Of a stretch of DNA of 5,521 bases, positions 5,348-5,521 are shown one piece after another; the first letter of the stretch is position 1; each line of letters starts with the position of its first letter. Where the stretch lies: NCBI GenBank assembly GCA_003157235.1, contig PMJC01000263.1, positions 363-5,883 on the forward strand, given 5' to 3'. Made by a program: the position numbers and the translations under genes. The stretch comes from Methanosarcina sp. (GTDB taxonomy: Archaea; Halobacteriota; Methanosarcinia; Methanosarcinales; Methanosarcinaceae). Under the pieces are notes generated by a model. It worked only from the letters and a program-made list of their open reading frames with translations. It searched no databases and was not told the DNA's origin.

Positions 5348-5521
5348 AACGTACTTCCCGAGAATTAGTCTCGTCTTGTGATGAATATTCAAGTCCTGTG
5401 AACCCCACAGATCGAGACCATGTGGATAATGCCTTTAAGAAAGCTATAAAGAGAGAATTCTGCAGTATTGATCATAGAATTATCTTAGCTAATGGGAAAG
5501 AACGCACAGTCCATTTACAAT
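5297..5521 (+). pseudogene. Fragment 5: second PAS domain, cut by the window edge
   Basis: The final 225 bases read openly as DLRTDKIYLSDELYHILKR, then PTDRDHVDNAFKKAI, CSIDHRIILANGKERTVH, a PAS_3-type fold. The usual HPDDRD is NPTDRD here. The frame is the same as that of the first fragment. It stays open to the last base, so the gene continues to the right, probably into more PAS modules or the kinase core. Confidence 0.8.

Larger units (their letters stand above)
3538..5521 (+). pseudogene. Frameshifted MEDS-PAS-PocR-PAS sensor (probable histidine kinase), runs off the right edge
   Basis: Read across four frame changes, the region encodes one protein of about 660 residues in the window. 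In order: MEDS sensory domain (about 1-192), PAS (about 210-316), PocR ligand-binding domain (about 349-524), coiled coil (about 525-576) and a second PAS (from about 577, cut by the window edge). In Methanosarcina such proteins usually end in a histidine kinase module, which would lie beyond the window. The frame changes are +1 (A-run at 3931-3936), +8 (4293-4316), -8 (near 4714) and -1 (near 5295), summing to zero. After correction there is no in-frame stop. The start at 3538 is set by an in-frame TGA immediately upstream and GGTGA at 3525-3529. Several positions I remember as conserved in MEDS are changed, which fits relaxed selection. Alternatives are sequence error (plausible for the two single-base changes, poor for the octamers) or reversible length variation. 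The order and identity of domains are secure; the exact repairs are inferred from family consensus recalled from memory. Confidence 0.85.

Overview
The window looks like chromosome from a methanogenic archaeon of the Methanosarcina type. The grounds are the low-GC spacers with archaeal TATA-like boxes, an exported surface protein built from PKD repeats plus a PGF-pre-PGF-like domain, and a signalling gene with the order MEDS - PAS - PocR - coiled coil - PAS, a combination I know mainly from Methanosarcinaceae. The organism is inferred from family knowledge; no rRNA or marker gene is present.

Layout. Bases 1-462 are non-coding, with two inverted repeats and, directly before the next gene, a hairpin that ends two bases short of a Shine-Dalgarno sequence. 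A small orphan gene (463-750, +, 95 aa) follows and ends at a T-rich probable terminator. Bases 751-1169 are a tail-to-tail spacer. The large gene at 1170-2867 (minus strand) encodes a secreted, C-terminally anchored cell-surface protein with three PKD repeats (the first decayed), a Ser/Gly linker and a PGF-pre-PGF-like domain. Bases 2868-3537 form a long divergent spacer holding putative promoters for both flanking genes and several short palindromes.

From 3538 to the right edge lies a broken sensor gene. Its parts read in order as one protein of about 660 residues, but the frame changes four times. The changes are one extra base in an A6 run near 3931-3936, an 8-bp tandem duplication (three copies of CATGCTAT at 4293-4316), a net 8-base loss near 4714, and one missing G near 5295-5296. 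The sum of the indels is zero, so the last segment is back in the frame of the first. After correction no in-frame stop remains up to the window end. I read it as a recently disabled or length-variable MEDS/PocR sensor, probably a histidine kinase whose catalytic end lies beyond the window.

The three genes are separately promoted and show no obvious common pathway. A cell-surface protein next to a sensor is a common arrangement in these genomes, but nothing here proves a functional link. I found no CRISPR array, tRNA, rRNA, transposase or complete mobile element. The most notable points are the octamer-based frame changes in the sensor and the hairpin abutting the ribosome binding site of the small orphan gene.
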